Source: Diospyros lotus (taxonomy: Eukaryota; Streptophyta; Magnoliopsida; Ericales; Ebenaceae). Taken from it: a stretch of DNA of 64,000 bases. The translations under genes were made by a program, and so were the position numbers. Location: assembly GCF_014633365.1 (NCBI RefSeq), contig NC_068348.1, positions 11,736,311-11,800,310 on the forward strand. The letters run 5' to 3'. Under the pieces are notes generated by a model. That model was not told where the DNA came from. It did not search any database and saw nothing but the letters and a program-made list of their open reading frames with translations. Shown piece after piece: positions 12,049 through 23,342 of the stretch (position 1 is its first letter; every line of letters starts with the position of its first letter).

Positions 12049-12730
12049 GTGGAGATTGTAGCAGATACGAGGATAAATGAGGCATGAAATGGCACTTATC
12101 AGAGTGCATGAAGAATGAAATATATGTTATGTAGCCCATGTATTTAAGTTTTGCTATTTTGAAATCTGAACGTTTTGAGAAATGATGATATATAACCTTA
12201 TTTAGGGTTAATGTTAGTTATGTTTTGTATTAAGTTATGTTGAGGAATGATGGTGTAAGAATTGATTTATGATTAATGTTAAGATATCAGGTTTCGATCA
12301 TTGCTTCTGCAATTTGATGATTCTCTCTCGAGATTAATGTATGGGAATTCTGGGACGGATTCGAGGAATGATGTGATTTAGAATTAAGTTTGAAAAGAAA
12401 AAAAATATTGTCCCAAGTCATAACACGCCCGTGAAGCGGGGTGTTATAAAATAGGGTTTTGTATCACCCTATCTTTCCTTGTGAATGATGTTTTATTGTG
12501 GACATGCAAGGGTTTGATGTTGTCTTGCATGAATGTTGCTCTACTGTGCATATTGCTTTGTTAATTGCATGTCGGTTATATATGAGAAGTTATTACGAAT
12601 ATGCATGTTATGGTAACGCGTGAAGCATGTACATGAAAATGGTTTTTGAAAAATATGTAAAGGCCTCATAATGCGCGCAACGGACGAGTCTGCAGGATAT
12701 ATCCTCGGAGAAAGTGTTGAGCTTAAAGTT

Positions 12731-12808
12731 GGACTTCGGTCCCAAGTTTATGTTATGGACTTCGGTCCCAAGTTTATGATACGGACTTCGGTTCCATGGT
12801 TTTGAACT
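12731..12808. repeat. Tandem repeat, period 26 bp
   Basis: Two near-identical units beginning GGACTTCGGTCCCAAGTTTA, at 12731 and 12757, and a third, more diverged unit at 12783, inside the truncated LTR. Confidence 0.8.
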
Positions 12809-13357
12809 TTGGTCCCGTGATTATGGTTCTAAAAGATTGCATTTGAGCATAGATGTATGTTTCATCATTTTATCATGTGAAAGTACCTTAAATGGCATTT
12901 ATGTCTCTTTTGCTTCTTGATACCCATGACTCTTATGTTCGCTTTCTTCCAATTAAACTTGTTAGGCCTTGTGACTCATGTTTGTTTGCATCATTCCAGG
13001 TAAGGGTAAGGCTAAAGTAAAGAGTGAGCCAAGTGAATCAAGATCCATGGGGTAGCGATGTGTACAGAGCTGTCTCAACCAAAGCTCCTTGGGGGTATTT
13101 TGGGGTGCGTAAAAATTAAGTCATGCTTGTTTATGTTTCAGGTTAATCCCAGGGGGGATATGGTGGGTTTATGAACCCTGATGTGGTGTCTAATATTGAG
13201 TTACTTTTATTTTTGTGAGCATGTGGACACTATTGTGTTTGTCTATGAGTAAGAATGTATGAGTGTGGCTTCCATTGTCAATAAGGGTGTGTAATGTTCT
13301 AATGGGTTCTAGCTTTTATGTCATCTTATTGTGGGTCCCTAGTTAGGGGCGCCTACA

Positions 13358-13963
13358 CGGTGCCTACAAAGTATTAAGAAGAAAATGTACTCAATCATGC
13401 ATTTTTGCCCCTTACTTCTGCCATGAAGAAGGAGCTACTGATTTTGCAACTATCCATAAGGTTTTTGGTGCCAATAATGCCTCAAAACTCCTGGCCTAAC
13501 TTCTAGTTAGTAACCGTTATGGGGTTGTTGCTACACTCTTGTATAAAGCTCAAATTAGGTTTCAAGATTCTATTTGTGGTTGTGTATCCTATATTTTTGC
13601 CTTTCAACAGCAGGTCGTCGATCTTCAATTTCATCTAATTTCATTGGAGGAATTACTATTTGCAAACTCTTATGCAAACACTCTCTATGTTCAAAATTGG
13701 TTTCACCCAGAAATCAATTCAAACCCATATTATGACAATGGATTTTTCCTCGTGGATGATCCAAACCCTATTTGGAATTTTGAAAACCCAGTCATCCAAG
13801 AAGAAAGTGTGTTGTTTCCTTATTTCCAAGAGGCTAGTTTGCAATCTTATCCAGTTGAAACTAGCAGTAGCCAATGACCATTCCCAGGTGATATAGATGA
13901 ACTTGGATCCGTTGTGTTCGGCAACCATCATCAGCATCGAGCATCAGTGAAATCCAAAGCTAT
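13358..13963 (+). pseudogene. LBD (LOB-domain) transcription factor fragment
   Basis: In one frame the translation starts near [10 protein letters not shown] (13361) and continues [15 protein letters not shown], then [17 protein letters not shown], an RFQDSICGCVSYIF block and QQQVVDLQFHLISLEELL. These correspond in order to the second half of the CX2CX6CX3C zinc motif (first two Cys replaced or cut off), the GAS block and the leucine-zipper-like coil of LBD proteins. The closest memory is the class I LBD16/LBD29 group, nuclear factors in auxin-driven root and callus formation. The frame continues with a C-terminal region to 13877, a TGA probably from a Trp codon, and then PFPGDIDELGSVVFGNH. 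In-frame stops (TAA at about 13497, TGA at 13875) show that it is dead. The segment is uninterrupted where many LBD genes have an intron, which would fit a retrocopy. It lies between Copia pol and the 3' LTR. Confidence 0.85.
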
Positions 13964-14536
13964 GAACGTAGGTGTCTTAGATTACTGTTTTATAAATTTT
14001 TTAATACTACTATATCCCTTGACTATACTATGATTACTTTCTTTGATGTTGTGTAATATTGAATTATGCTCGATATTGTGGATTATGCTCGATATATTTC
14101 TCTCATGAGCTATATTGTTTATATATCTTTATTTTCTTCGTTAATAATGTCTTTTTGATTATGACAAAAAAAAGGAGAATAATAAGATATTATGATATAA
14201 GAGATTGTATGTATGAGACTATGAATTGTATATTATTTTTGTATGGGGAAGAAAAATATATTATGATATTTTTTCGTGCATGTGAGAAAATAGTATATTT
14301 GAGAGATAAGACATCACACAGGTGTAATCAAGACAATCAGATTTGGCAATCAGGATTGGTCTTTAAAACTCTTAAAAATTATTTTATCTATTAAGCTATA
14401 TCCAAAACACTTTTATGCTATTAGTATTTTTGAAAGGGTGAGCTTATAGTATAAAATTAAGGAGGAGTTAAAAAATATTTTATCAAATTGATAATCTCAT
14501 AAATTATTTTTTTGTTATGATAAAAAAAGGGGAGAA
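13964..14536 (+). other. Copia 3' untranslated region and polypurine tract
   Basis: AT-rich sequence between the LBD fragment and the 3' LTR. It contains two similar words, TGATTATGACAAAAAAAAGGAG (14156) and TGTTATGATAAAAAAAGGGGAGAA (14513); the second abuts the LTR, so 14521-14536 is the polypurine tract that primes plus-strand DNA synthesis. An open frame at 14059-14394 has no recognisable motif and is probably chance. Confidence 0.7.
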
Positions 14537-15140
14537 TGTTGAGCTAGCTTGCTCATATTAATTAAATTTTGATGATTAACAAAAATATTTTTATGATATA
14601 AATGTATTTCTTTCTCATATAAAAAAAAATTATTTTGAATTAAAAGTGGGTACAAAGAGTCAATTTATTTTGAATTAAAGGTTGATTGTCTTTAAACATG
14701 TTTCCTTCTTTTGATAATTTATATCTCAAAAGTTTATGTTTGAATTTTCATTTATTGATAAATGCTTTTATTACTTATACAAAAAAATATATTTATTTTG
14801 AATTAAAGAAGAATTCCTTTTAGACATATTTTCTCTTTCTCATACAAAAAGTAAATTTATTTTGAATTAAAGAAAATTGGTTTTAGATATGTTTTCTCTT
14901 ACTCATGTAAAAAATAAATTTATTTTGAATTAAAGGATATTGCTTTTAAACATTTTTCCTTATTTGAATCATTTATGTTTCAAAAGTTTATATTTGAATT
15001 TTCAATTCTTGATTTCTCATGCAAAAAGTAAATTTATTTTGAATAAAAAATTAGATATGTTTTCTTATTGTTTGAGAAACTCTAAACATTTTTTAAATTT
15101 CAAACTTTATATTAACCTTTTCTTTAGTGGCTAAAATGCT

Positions 15141-15148
15141 TATAAATA
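15141..15148 (+). promoter_or_regulatory. TATA box in Copia 3' LTR
   Basis: TATAAATACCCCC. The 5' LTR has TACAAATACCCC at the matching place. Confidence 0.55.
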
Positions 15149-16277
15149 CCCCCTTCAAACTCATTTTTTGAGTATTCATTGCATATATTGCACATCCAAA
15201 TCTCCTAAAAGCTCTCAAGCTAATTTCCAAGTATTCCAAATTTCTCAAAAATTCATTGTTCATCTATCGAATAGTCATAAGGTAAGAGAAGAAAAAGAGA
15301 TCGCAAAGCCGAATTCAATATTCTCCATTCAAACTGAGGTCACTGTTAGGCTAATTCGCAAGTCTACGAATCGCGCAAATAATATAATAAATGAGTAGAG
15401 TGTCGATCCCATGAGATTGGATTAATTACTAAAATTAGTTTAACTTTAATATTATTTAGACTATAAAAAAAGATGAATTTGAATAAATTAAACTAATGAG
15501 AATTGAAATTAAACACAAATTTAAAAATAACTTAACTTGGATAAAATAGAAGTAACTAGGGTATTTCAAATCCACTTATTAATCCGTCTTAATTTTCAAT
15601 CAATTAGGTTTCTATCAATTCAATAGGGGTGAATATCTAAATTGGTTAACTTCTTTCCCAAGATTTACTAACCTAATTAAATTTTAATTTATTAACAATC
15701 AACCTATTTTCTAATAGTTATAACAAACTAAAATTCATTGTTAAGTTTCAATTCATTATCCCTCAAAAGATTCAAGTATTAAATCCCTTATCAATTATCT
15801 ATTTTATAAAATTTATTACTTTATCCTGTTATGAAAATTATCTCTCGGTCTCAAATCATAATACAAAATTAATTAAATAATAGTTAAATCATTCAATCGC
15901 ATTAAGAACAAGTAATAAATAATTGAAATCACGGAAAGAAACCCAATTAATAAAAATTAATAATTCATAATAAGTTTTATGTTAAACTCTAGTTAAATAA
16001 AATTAATTCATGATGAAAGTAATGAAATAAGAAACAGAAGTTGAAGCTCCCTAAAGTATCACTGTGCGCCGTGCTTACTACTTCCAATTTGTGCAGTCGC
16101 AATCTCTCTCCAATTCCTTCTCATGTGCGCTGTTCCCCTGCCTCCTCAATTCCTTCTCTGTTAATTTCCTTCACTGCTGTGCCGCCAAGTCTCCTCCCAA
16201 AATTAATTCTCCTCCTAGCATTCCATCCTTTATTTTAATTTTTTATTATATATATATATATATATATTAGGGATAAC

Positions 16278-16295
16278 CCGTGCCTGAATGCACGG
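16278..16295 (-). other. Helitron 3' terminal hairpin
   Basis: Stem CCGTGC, loop CTGAAT, stem GCACGG on the plus strand, next to ATTAG at 16266-16270 (CTAAT on the minus strand). It is thought to act as the Helitron transposition terminator. Confidence 0.75.
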
Positions 16296-17678
16296 TGCAA
16301 CTAAAAAAAATTAAACATTAAATTTGAACACGAAATAATGAAACATTGAACTCTGACACATACTAAACTGAAAACCTAAACTCGCTTATATCACGTATTT
16401 GAAGACAATATATATAGTTCTTAAATATGAAATTATCAAGAAATGAATATAAACATGCCTAAAGATATGGTATAAATAATATTAAGATTAAAATGTAATT
16501 ATATTCACTAATATTGCGAAAACAAAAATGATAAATACTAAACAAAAAACATAAATTAAAATTATTATATACTTGTTAATGTTTTATAATAAAAAAATTT
16601 ACTAAATTTATATAATAAAACACATCAGTAAATGCTCTACAATCTGACCTAATTAAATTAAAAATTAAATATCAAACAATACATACTAGTCACCGCCGAG
16701 GACCCTTTGAGGCCCCTACTGTTGTTGGTCGAGAGCTTCAAGGGGCCCCTAACAATGGTCGGTCGGGGGCCCGCAGGTCATCTCGGACTGCCATCGCCCC
16801 CATCCGCTGTCGCCTTTCCCGCCCCCCTCATTGCCGTCTCACCCCCAACCCCCCCATTGTTTAGAATCGATGTATTTTAACAATCACATTAAAATGATAA
16901 AATTAAAATTGGAGCACAATTTTATAGAAATGATATTAAAACCAAAATCAAAACCTAGTATGAATAATTATTACTTCAAAAGTCAAAACATAAATTTATG
17001 TAAAAAAAAAAAAACAAATTTCCACAGATAACAAAGACATAGAAAGTGAAGATTCACCAAAAATTTTTAAAATACAACATAAAATATTATACTCTCTTAA
17101 AAAGGTGCAAAAAAAAAAAAAAACATAAACTTTCTTGCTATATATATTACACATAAATGTTAAAACAATCTCTTTGCTTTTAAATAGCTCCAAACAAACA
17201 GTCTTTTCCGTCCCAAACCAATTTTGTTAGATAACTCCATAACAAATCACCCTTACTCTCACTTTTCTTTTAAACAATTCATAAAATATATTCAATGCAA
17301 TGGTAGTAGGAAGAAAGAGGCTTTGGAGATTTGGGCACAGTTAAATGGCAAAAGTATTTAAAATTTCAACTGTCGCCACTGCCATTGATTACAGCACATG
17401 GGTAAGAACAGTTTAAGTAAAATGAGATAATGTGAAAAATTGACACATGATACCTAATAAGTTTTAATAAAATAAAAAATAAAATAACATTTATTATTTT
17501 TTGGTCCCATGTATTCATAGTCTAGTTACATAATAATATATGATTAGATAATGTGAAATTACCATTAAATTATTTTTTTTTCCAATTTGATTCACCATTG
17601 ATATTAGGTTAGGTGGGTTTCTGGACAAATTGGGTCTTGATAAAGAATTTGCTTGATTTTGGGATTAAGTTTTTAAGG

Positions 17679-17729
<51 letters not shown>
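17679..17729. repeat. (TAA)n microsatellite
   Basis: About 17 uninterrupted TAA units inside the Helitron. Confidence 0.95.
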
Positions 17730-18837
17730 TTTAACAATCAACATGAAATAGTGACATTTTAAATTTAAAATAATTCTATTTTTATTAAAATAGTCTTACA
17801 TTAAAAATAATTCTATTTTTATTTTATGAAGAGACTATTTTTAGTTGTTTACAATTAAAAGTATCGATATGTATATTTAATTTTTTATTAAAAATAAATA
17901 TACAAAAAAATTCTTAATTAAAACTAAAACTATATTATATGGAATAAAGGTGAAAAACAAAATCTAATATTAAAATTATAAATTAAATATAAAAAAATTA
18001 ACATCTCTATAAATCATAACTCATAAATCATCATTTCTTTATATCCACACAACTCAAATGCATTTCACAATCACAAAGATATCCCAAAAAATTCATTTAC
18101 AAAATATAAAAATTAGAAAATCATTTCCAATTGAGAAATTTTTTTAAATAGACATCCAAAAAATCTGTTTTTCAAAATATCTTTGGTTTGTTTTTTACTG
18201 CTTTCTTTAACAAAAAAGTGACATCCCTTGTATTAATATTATTAACAAATGTAATACGTTTACAAATTGAGAAATGCAAAATAATAGACCAAAATACATT
18301 ATCTAAAAATTTTAAGAAAAAAAGAGGACCATTAATTTATGAACTCGATCTAATTAATTAGTTAAATTTAATTAAGGAATATCAATTAAATAATGTTAGA
18401 TAAAATGATGGTATTTACTATTTATATATTAAAAATACTAAAATAGTTCAAATTGTAGAAATTAGCATTTGTATTAATATTATTAACAAATATAATACGT
18501 TTGTATTAAATTAAAATCAAAACTAATTATATAATACTTTTTTGTTAAAGAAAAGTAAAAAAATCAATGTATTATGTTTGTATGTATCTGTGTAAACAAT
18601 ATCCCTTATTTTAATTCGATTAGTAACACATAAAAACTAACACAAAATAGAATCACATAGGATAATTCGACACACTCCATTACAAAATCTAACCTAAGAA
18701 AAGATTTCAACTTTTCCCTCGTTTACGTAACTACCAACAAAATCTCAAATGAAACTAAAAGAAAAACAACAAAAAATTTCAATTCCAAAGAAAGACAGAG
18801 ATTGGTGTAATATATATATATATATAGATGTATATAT

Positions 18838-19690
18838 ATACACACAAATACAAGCAGAACACATGCACACAACACACACATGCATATACACACAATAAAC
18901 ATCACACACAATCACACACAACACACACATCTATATAATAAAGGAAACATCACAAACACACTCACACACACACATATACATAATATATACATAGATACAC
19001 ACAAAATACATGCACACAACATACACATATTTTTACTTTATCTAATTTGAATAACTCGTGCCTCTACTTTATCTAACTTTAAATATTTTTGAAAAAATAT
19101 TTTTACACAAATTATAAGTGTAAGATAAAAACAACAAAAAAATATAATGTATAAAATAAAAAATAAAAAAGCGGCTGGGGAGAGGGCATCCCTCCCTGCC
19201 TACCCTCTGGTTCTAGATCACCCCCGCACCCCCCTCCCCCAGCAACGTGGCCGACGGCTACATGTATATCTATAGACAAAGAGAGAGAGAGATGCAATGG
19301 AGAAAGAGAGATGGGGGCAACGACGGTGGGTGGCAGGGGAAGCGATGTAGGGGCTTTGAGAGAGAGAGAGAATGAGAGGCGGGCAGAGAGTGGGTTTGGC
19401 ATGGCAGAGAGGGAGGATGAAAGAAGAAAACCCATTTACATATACACATACACAAAACACACACATACACCCATTTACATATATATACACACACCCATTT
19501 ACACAGAACACACACGTACATATATTGCGTATACACAGAACACATACACACACACCCATTTACATATACACAGAACACACACACACATTTACACACACAC
19601 ACACATACATGTATACACAGAACACACACACCCATATAAGCACACACTACATATATATATTCCCATGGAAAATACACACTACATATATAG
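18838..19690. repeat. CA/TA-rich simple-sequence tracts
   Basis: Two blocks of degenerate (CA)n and (ACACATAT)n, at 18838-19027 and 19436-19690, separated by AT-rich sequence and a GC-rich island (19170-19260). Open frames on either strand here translate to Cys/Val-rich or Thr/His-rich low complexity and are rejected as genes. Confidence 0.85.
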
Positions 19691-20521
19691 AGCACCACTA
19701 TAATTGATTGTGGTGTTATTATTTTTATTTTCTTGAAAACTTTAACTCTTATTGACCGAAAACAAAAACAAAAAATAGGTGGCATGTATCATAAAAAGAA
19801 ATCGATGATTGTGGAAGCAACTTGAACATTTACAAAAATCTATTAAGCAGACAAATATGCATTCCTCGTATAATTCCATACCCTAGCAACAGATAAATAC
19901 CATAAGCTAATCTTCTAGTCCCATTTTTACATGTAATTAAAAAATTAGCTTACTCCAAAAATCTAGAGTTGACACATGAAATAACAGTTAGATGAAGTTA
20001 GTGAATGAACTGAATTCAACCATAATCAAATAACACAAATCAGAATTGAAAAACGAAATGGGAAAAAAACCGGCAATTATGAAATGCCTTCGGTAGTGTG
20101 ACAATTATCCTCAATAGCCAACAGATTGTTACAAATGGATATAAAATACTCATACTGACAATTATCCTCCACTACGGTGTCGCATTATCATAGAGTCCAA
20201 AATCTAACTTGGTCTAATATTATGAACTTCAAAGTTTTAGTGATTTGGTCCAGTAATGCCTACTTGTAATCTGGATCGCAACAAATTCATGTGAGAGTGC
20301 TTACGAAGATTGGTGTTAATTTCTTAAGATCTTTTACTTGTTCCTACAAAATCCACAAATTGTTGTTGAAGAATTAAGAGGAAACTTAGCAAGTGGTAGA
20401 AGGCTAAAAGTTAAAGATTCTTGAACTAATTAAAAGATGAAAACATATGCCTATGTATATGCATATCAACCCAAAAAAGATTTACATAATTTTAAGTGGT
20501 TGCTATCACGATATTCTCATA

Positions 20522-20942
20522 CCAGAATTTAGCCCTATTCTCAACAGGAACATAGAACATTGTCTCAGCTAGCACGCCACATTCTCCTCCCGAATCCTTG
20601 TTCTCATATAAGGAACCTGTTCCAAACCAATCACGCTCATGGTTACTGCTACAAGGGACAAATCATCAGTTACCACACAATACATGGGAGATGTTTGCAT
20701 CCTCCAAAAATTTTTTCTCAGAAAGTTTCAACAGACATTGCAATCATGTAAGGTACAGTAGAAGCAATAGGCTCAATCTATGCAGTAAATTGATCCCACT
20801 AGGAAATATATCCATTTGCATAACAAATATCTCTAATGTGGAATACTATATCGATGTTCTCCAAGTCTCTAATAAGCTGCTTAGTAGTGTTAAGAGACCT
20901 TCGCTGGAAATCATTGTATTCGTTGGAGCCATCAGCCTCATC
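20522..20942 (-). pseudogene. Purple acid phosphatase fragment, two exons
   Basis: Minus-strand exon 1 (20942-20739) follows an acceptor-like ...CTGTGTAG and reads DEADGSNEYNDFQRR, SLNTTKQLIRDLENIDIV, FHIRDICYANGYIS, then a stop and WDQFT...IEPIASTVPYMIA. Exon 2 (20648 to about 20522) follows ...TTGTAGCAG and reads SNHERDWFGTGSLY, DSGGECGVLAETMFYVP, ENRAKFW, ending at a GTATGAG donor-like site. This is the metal-binding core of plant purple acid phosphatases of the PAP27/PAP24 type, which hydrolyse phosphate esters at a binuclear metal centre. Defects: GDICYANG has become RDICYANG, the GNHE motif is SNHE, and two Gln codons are TAG. The intron between the exons remains, so it was captured as genomic DNA, as Helitrons do. 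The rest of the gene is not recognisable. Confidence 0.85.
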
Positions 20943-22866
20943 CTACACAGTGGAGAAGAAATAGACTTTAAATAACTACAGCCAATTATTTTTCGTGTAA
21001 CCTATTCTGCGAGCAACATACAGAGAAGCCAAAATCCACAAATCGCCATATACCCATTAACCAATATGCAAAAACTATCGTTGAATAGTACATACATGAT
21101 TGTTTTCCTTCGAACCCTAGAAACATTCTCTTCCAATCAGAGATGTGGAGAGACAAAAACGCGCCTCGATTCTTCATATAGAGATAAAAAATAGATCCAG
21201 AAACATAATATATATGCAAACACTGGAGAAAGATAAAGATGGAAATTGTTGATTTCTGGGCCTTCTGCCTTCTCTCCTCCAACAAAAAGGCGTGATAGAG
21301 GCAAGTGACGGCGACTGGCGAAGGAAGAAGAAGACGGATGGTCACTACTGCCACCCTACTCGCTGCACCGCCACCGCCTTCGGCCGCCTCCACCCCTACA
21401 ATCGGCTACCACTACTACTGCCTTAGCCGCCATCGCCGGTCACCGACGCCTCTGCCGCGACTTGTCGCTGCCACCGATCGGCCTTCTCTTTCTCGCGATT
21501 GCTCTCGGCCACCTGCTCTTTCTTCTCTCTCTCTCTCTCTCTCCATTCATTTGCTCTTTCTTCTTCTCTTGGCCACAATCCTAATGCCCAAAGATTTTTA
21601 AATTTTGAAGGCCACTGTAAAAGACTTGGTTGTGTGAGTGTACATTGGCCAGAGAGGGAAGAGTGTGTGAGTGTGGAGGATGGGATGGTTTTAGGGGGAA
21701 AATGTGTTGATCTCAGCCATTGAACTTCTTGAAAACTAATCTCAATCATCAAAAAAATATCTCCCTCACATTTGTCTATATAGATTTCAAAAACCATCGC
21801 CCTTTATTATATATATATATATATTTTGCACGGCCGCCCCCTTCATTCCTTTTATATATTATAATACATATATGTATGTGTATGGAGCCCTAGCCCCAAA
21901 TCTCCATCTTCACGTCACTGCCACAATATTATATATAAATAAATAATATTATATTCATAAATAATATATGATAATATATAATATATAATATCTAATATAT
22001 TATTAATTATAATAAATTTGATTATATTATAATAATAATTATATAAAATATTTATTTATTTTTATTTATGTTAAAATATTAATTTAAAAATTAACTTCAT
22101 AATTTTTTCTTTTCATTTTATGCCAAAATCTTTGAAATAATATCCTTTGCTGGATCCTACAAAAAGAGATCAAAATGATGTAAAATCCATATAAACACAC
22201 ATTTTATGTAGGAAAAATCGCACAAGGATAAGATAAAAATATGCATACAATTAAGCCCTATCAATTACCGTTTATTTATTTATTTAAATATTATTATCTT
22301 GTATAATTTGTTCTTAATTACTTATTTGTGTATAAGTGTGGACAAATTATTTGTAATATTTAAATTACTATTGTAGATTGTATAGGTTTCCTAGAACTGT
22401 TAAAATCTAGGTGAATTTAGTTTTCAAGGTAAGATAGGGAGAAAACCTTAGTGTTGGTGATTTTTCTAGAACCCATTGTAATCTAGGAGTGTATCTACTT
22501 TCCAAGATAAGTTAGTGTGAAAATCTTGGTGAGATTAGTGGAACCTCAAGGGTGGTTGAGAACTTGAGAGAATGGAGTAGGTGTGTGTGGAGACACCAAA
22601 CCACTATAAATTATCTTATGCCTCATTTATTTATTCTTACTATATCTTGTGGCTTGTAATTTATTAATCTCAAACTTACATATACATAGTTAAAAAATCT
22701 TAATTTGTTTAAAATTAAATAACAAGAATTTAATTAAAAGAAAATAATTTAGATATATTCTTAGAAAAAATAATTAATCAATAATATTTATTAAAAGAGA
22801 GAAAAATTTTAAACACCCAATTCACCCCCTTCTTGAATGACCATATCTTAAGGGACCAACAAGATT

Positions 22867-23342
22867 AACACACTATTACAATTTGATAACTCGACCATTA
22901 CCCATTATACCATGTGGTTAGTCATCGATATCACATTCAATTGATCGTTCCCCAACTGACCACCTAGAGGTTTACTAGCAATATCTCATGTCATATGGTA
23001 CGTGATACACCACATTCCCATCAGTATCAACGTATCGAACGAGATAGTAACCCCTATGCTAGTTCATACTCAATTAATTGAAGTCCTCATCTAAATAATA
23101 TAATGACTAGGAATAGTTTAAAAAGTTCTATTACTAGATAATCCTATCACACATTTTCAACACCTTAAGAATAAGATTCTTAGACAGAAGATCTAAGAAC
23201 TCATTCATATAATTAATTATAGAAAATATGAATGAAAAAAACCTTACCTTTTATTGATTTATAAAAAAGATACAATGAATGCATTAAATACAAGCTCGCT
23301 AGATGTCATCCAAATATAGCATTAGGGCACATAACACTAACA
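22867..23342 (-). repeat. Copia LTR remnant, right part
   Basis: Continuation of 1195-1511 beyond the Copia insertion. The end ...GGGCACATAACACTAACA at 23342 and the preceding GCTAGATGTCATCCAAAT resemble the terminus at 52922-52967, which is the 5' end of a minus-strand Copia LTR. Confidence 0.5.

Larger units (their letters stand above)
9724..12448 (+). repeat. Solo LTR, 2.7 kb, chromovirus-type (TGTAATACC)
   Basis: It starts TGTAATACCCCATG and ends GGGGTGTTATA, with perfect duplications AAATA (9719-9723 and 12449-12453). The last base pair of the usual ...TTACA end has become TA, a C-to-T change. It contains a TATA box (10519-10526), a purine-rich low-complexity tract (10970-11190) and the paired hairpins at 11995-12048 shared with four other LTRs here. 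No internal sequence, hence a solo LTR. The TGTAATACC start matches the 3' LTR of the chromovirus at 54207, so a Tekay-like origin is likely. Confidence 0.9.
8196..13357 (+). repeat. Truncated LTR split by a nested solo LTR
   Basis: The parts 8196-9723 and 12454-13357 are joined after removing the solo LTR at 9724-12448. The right part shares the CATTCCAGGTAAGGGTAAG region and a terminal GGGGCGCCTACA with the 3091-6412 family, and the left part contains a TATA box (8949). The right end is followed by CGGTG, which fits a 5-bp target word inside the LBD sequence, but no left terminus is found; the 5' end seems lost in the same deletion that removed Copia RT. A GC-rich pocket (8590-8760) has chance open frames on both strands. 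Confidence 0.55.
16266..21820 (-). mobile_element. Non-autonomous Helitron with captured gene exons
   Basis: Read on the minus strand, the 3' end has a 6-bp stem hairpin (CCGTGC/GCACGG, 16278-16295) followed after 7 nt by CTAAT (16270-16266), matching the CTRRT terminus of Helitrons. The 5' end lies in an AT run near 21808-21826 followed on the minus strand by AATAAAGGGCGATGG; plant Helitrons commonly begin TC-TATA...AAAG, but the exact TC is blurred by the microsatellite. It sits in an AT-rich target with no duplication, as expected. No Rep/helicase sequence is visible. Two exons of a purple acid phosphatase are carried in the same orientation, plus GC-rich C-runs (16690-16860) and CA-rich tracts. 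The 5' boundary is uncertain by about 10 bases. Confidence 0.75.
15344..22263. repeat. Solo LTR (TGTTAGGC...CCTATCA) split by a Helitron
   Basis: It starts TGTTAGGCTAATTCGCAAG and ends AAGCCCTATCA, and interrupts the Copia 3' LTR. The flanking words are GTCAC (15339-15343) and ATTAC (22264-22268). The uninterrupted 5' LTR has ATCAC there, so each side differs by one transition, consistent with an old 5-bp duplication. Removing the Helitron leaves about 1.35 kb with TG...CA ends and no coding sequence. The final segment (22130-22263, with CCTACAAAAAGA and ATGTAAAATCCATA) recurs at 25660-25783. Superfamily not determined. Confidence 0.7.
1512..22861 (+). mobile_element. Ty1/Copia retrotransposon with nested insertions
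   Basis: The element runs from TGTTGAG at 1512 to CCAACA at 22861 and is flanked by identical 5-bp duplications AGATT (1507-1511 and 22862-22866). Order: 5' LTR, initiator-tRNA-Met type primer-binding site, gag, protease, integrase, start of RT, a captured LBD segment, polypurine tract, 3' LTR. Nested in it are a solo LTR in gag (3091-6412), a truncated LTR with its own nested solo LTR (8196-13357), and a solo LTR plus Helitron in the 3' LTR (15344-22263). The first 80 bases of the two LTRs differ at roughly six positions, so this is an old insertion. Coding frames are broken throughout. The coiled-coil tail of gag suggests a SIRE/Maximus-like lineage, but that is uncertain. Confidence 0.9.
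14537..22861 (+). repeat. Copia element 3' LTR, split by nested insertions
   Basis: The LTR runs 14537-15343 and resumes at 22264-22861. Its two parts together match the 5' LTR end to end, including TGTTGAG at the start and GGGACCAACA at the end. The gap is filled by the solo LTR and Helitron (15344-22263). Confidence 0.9.

Noticed and set aside
13539..13877. 112-codon open frame that could be taken as an intact small LBD gene
   Set aside because: It starts after an in-frame stop in the middle of the conserved domain and lacks the zinc motif; it is the surviving part of a decayed LBD copy.
18929..18943. TCTATATAATAAAGG, resembling a plus-strand Helitron 5' end
   Set aside because: No matching hairpin with CTRRT terminus was found downstream, and it lies in simple sequence where the motif can arise by chance.
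19270..19785. Long minus-strand frame rich in Cys and Val, and plus-strand Thr/His-rich frames
   Set aside because: They are translations of (CA)n/(TACA)n simple sequence with no domain and mutually overlapping on both strands.
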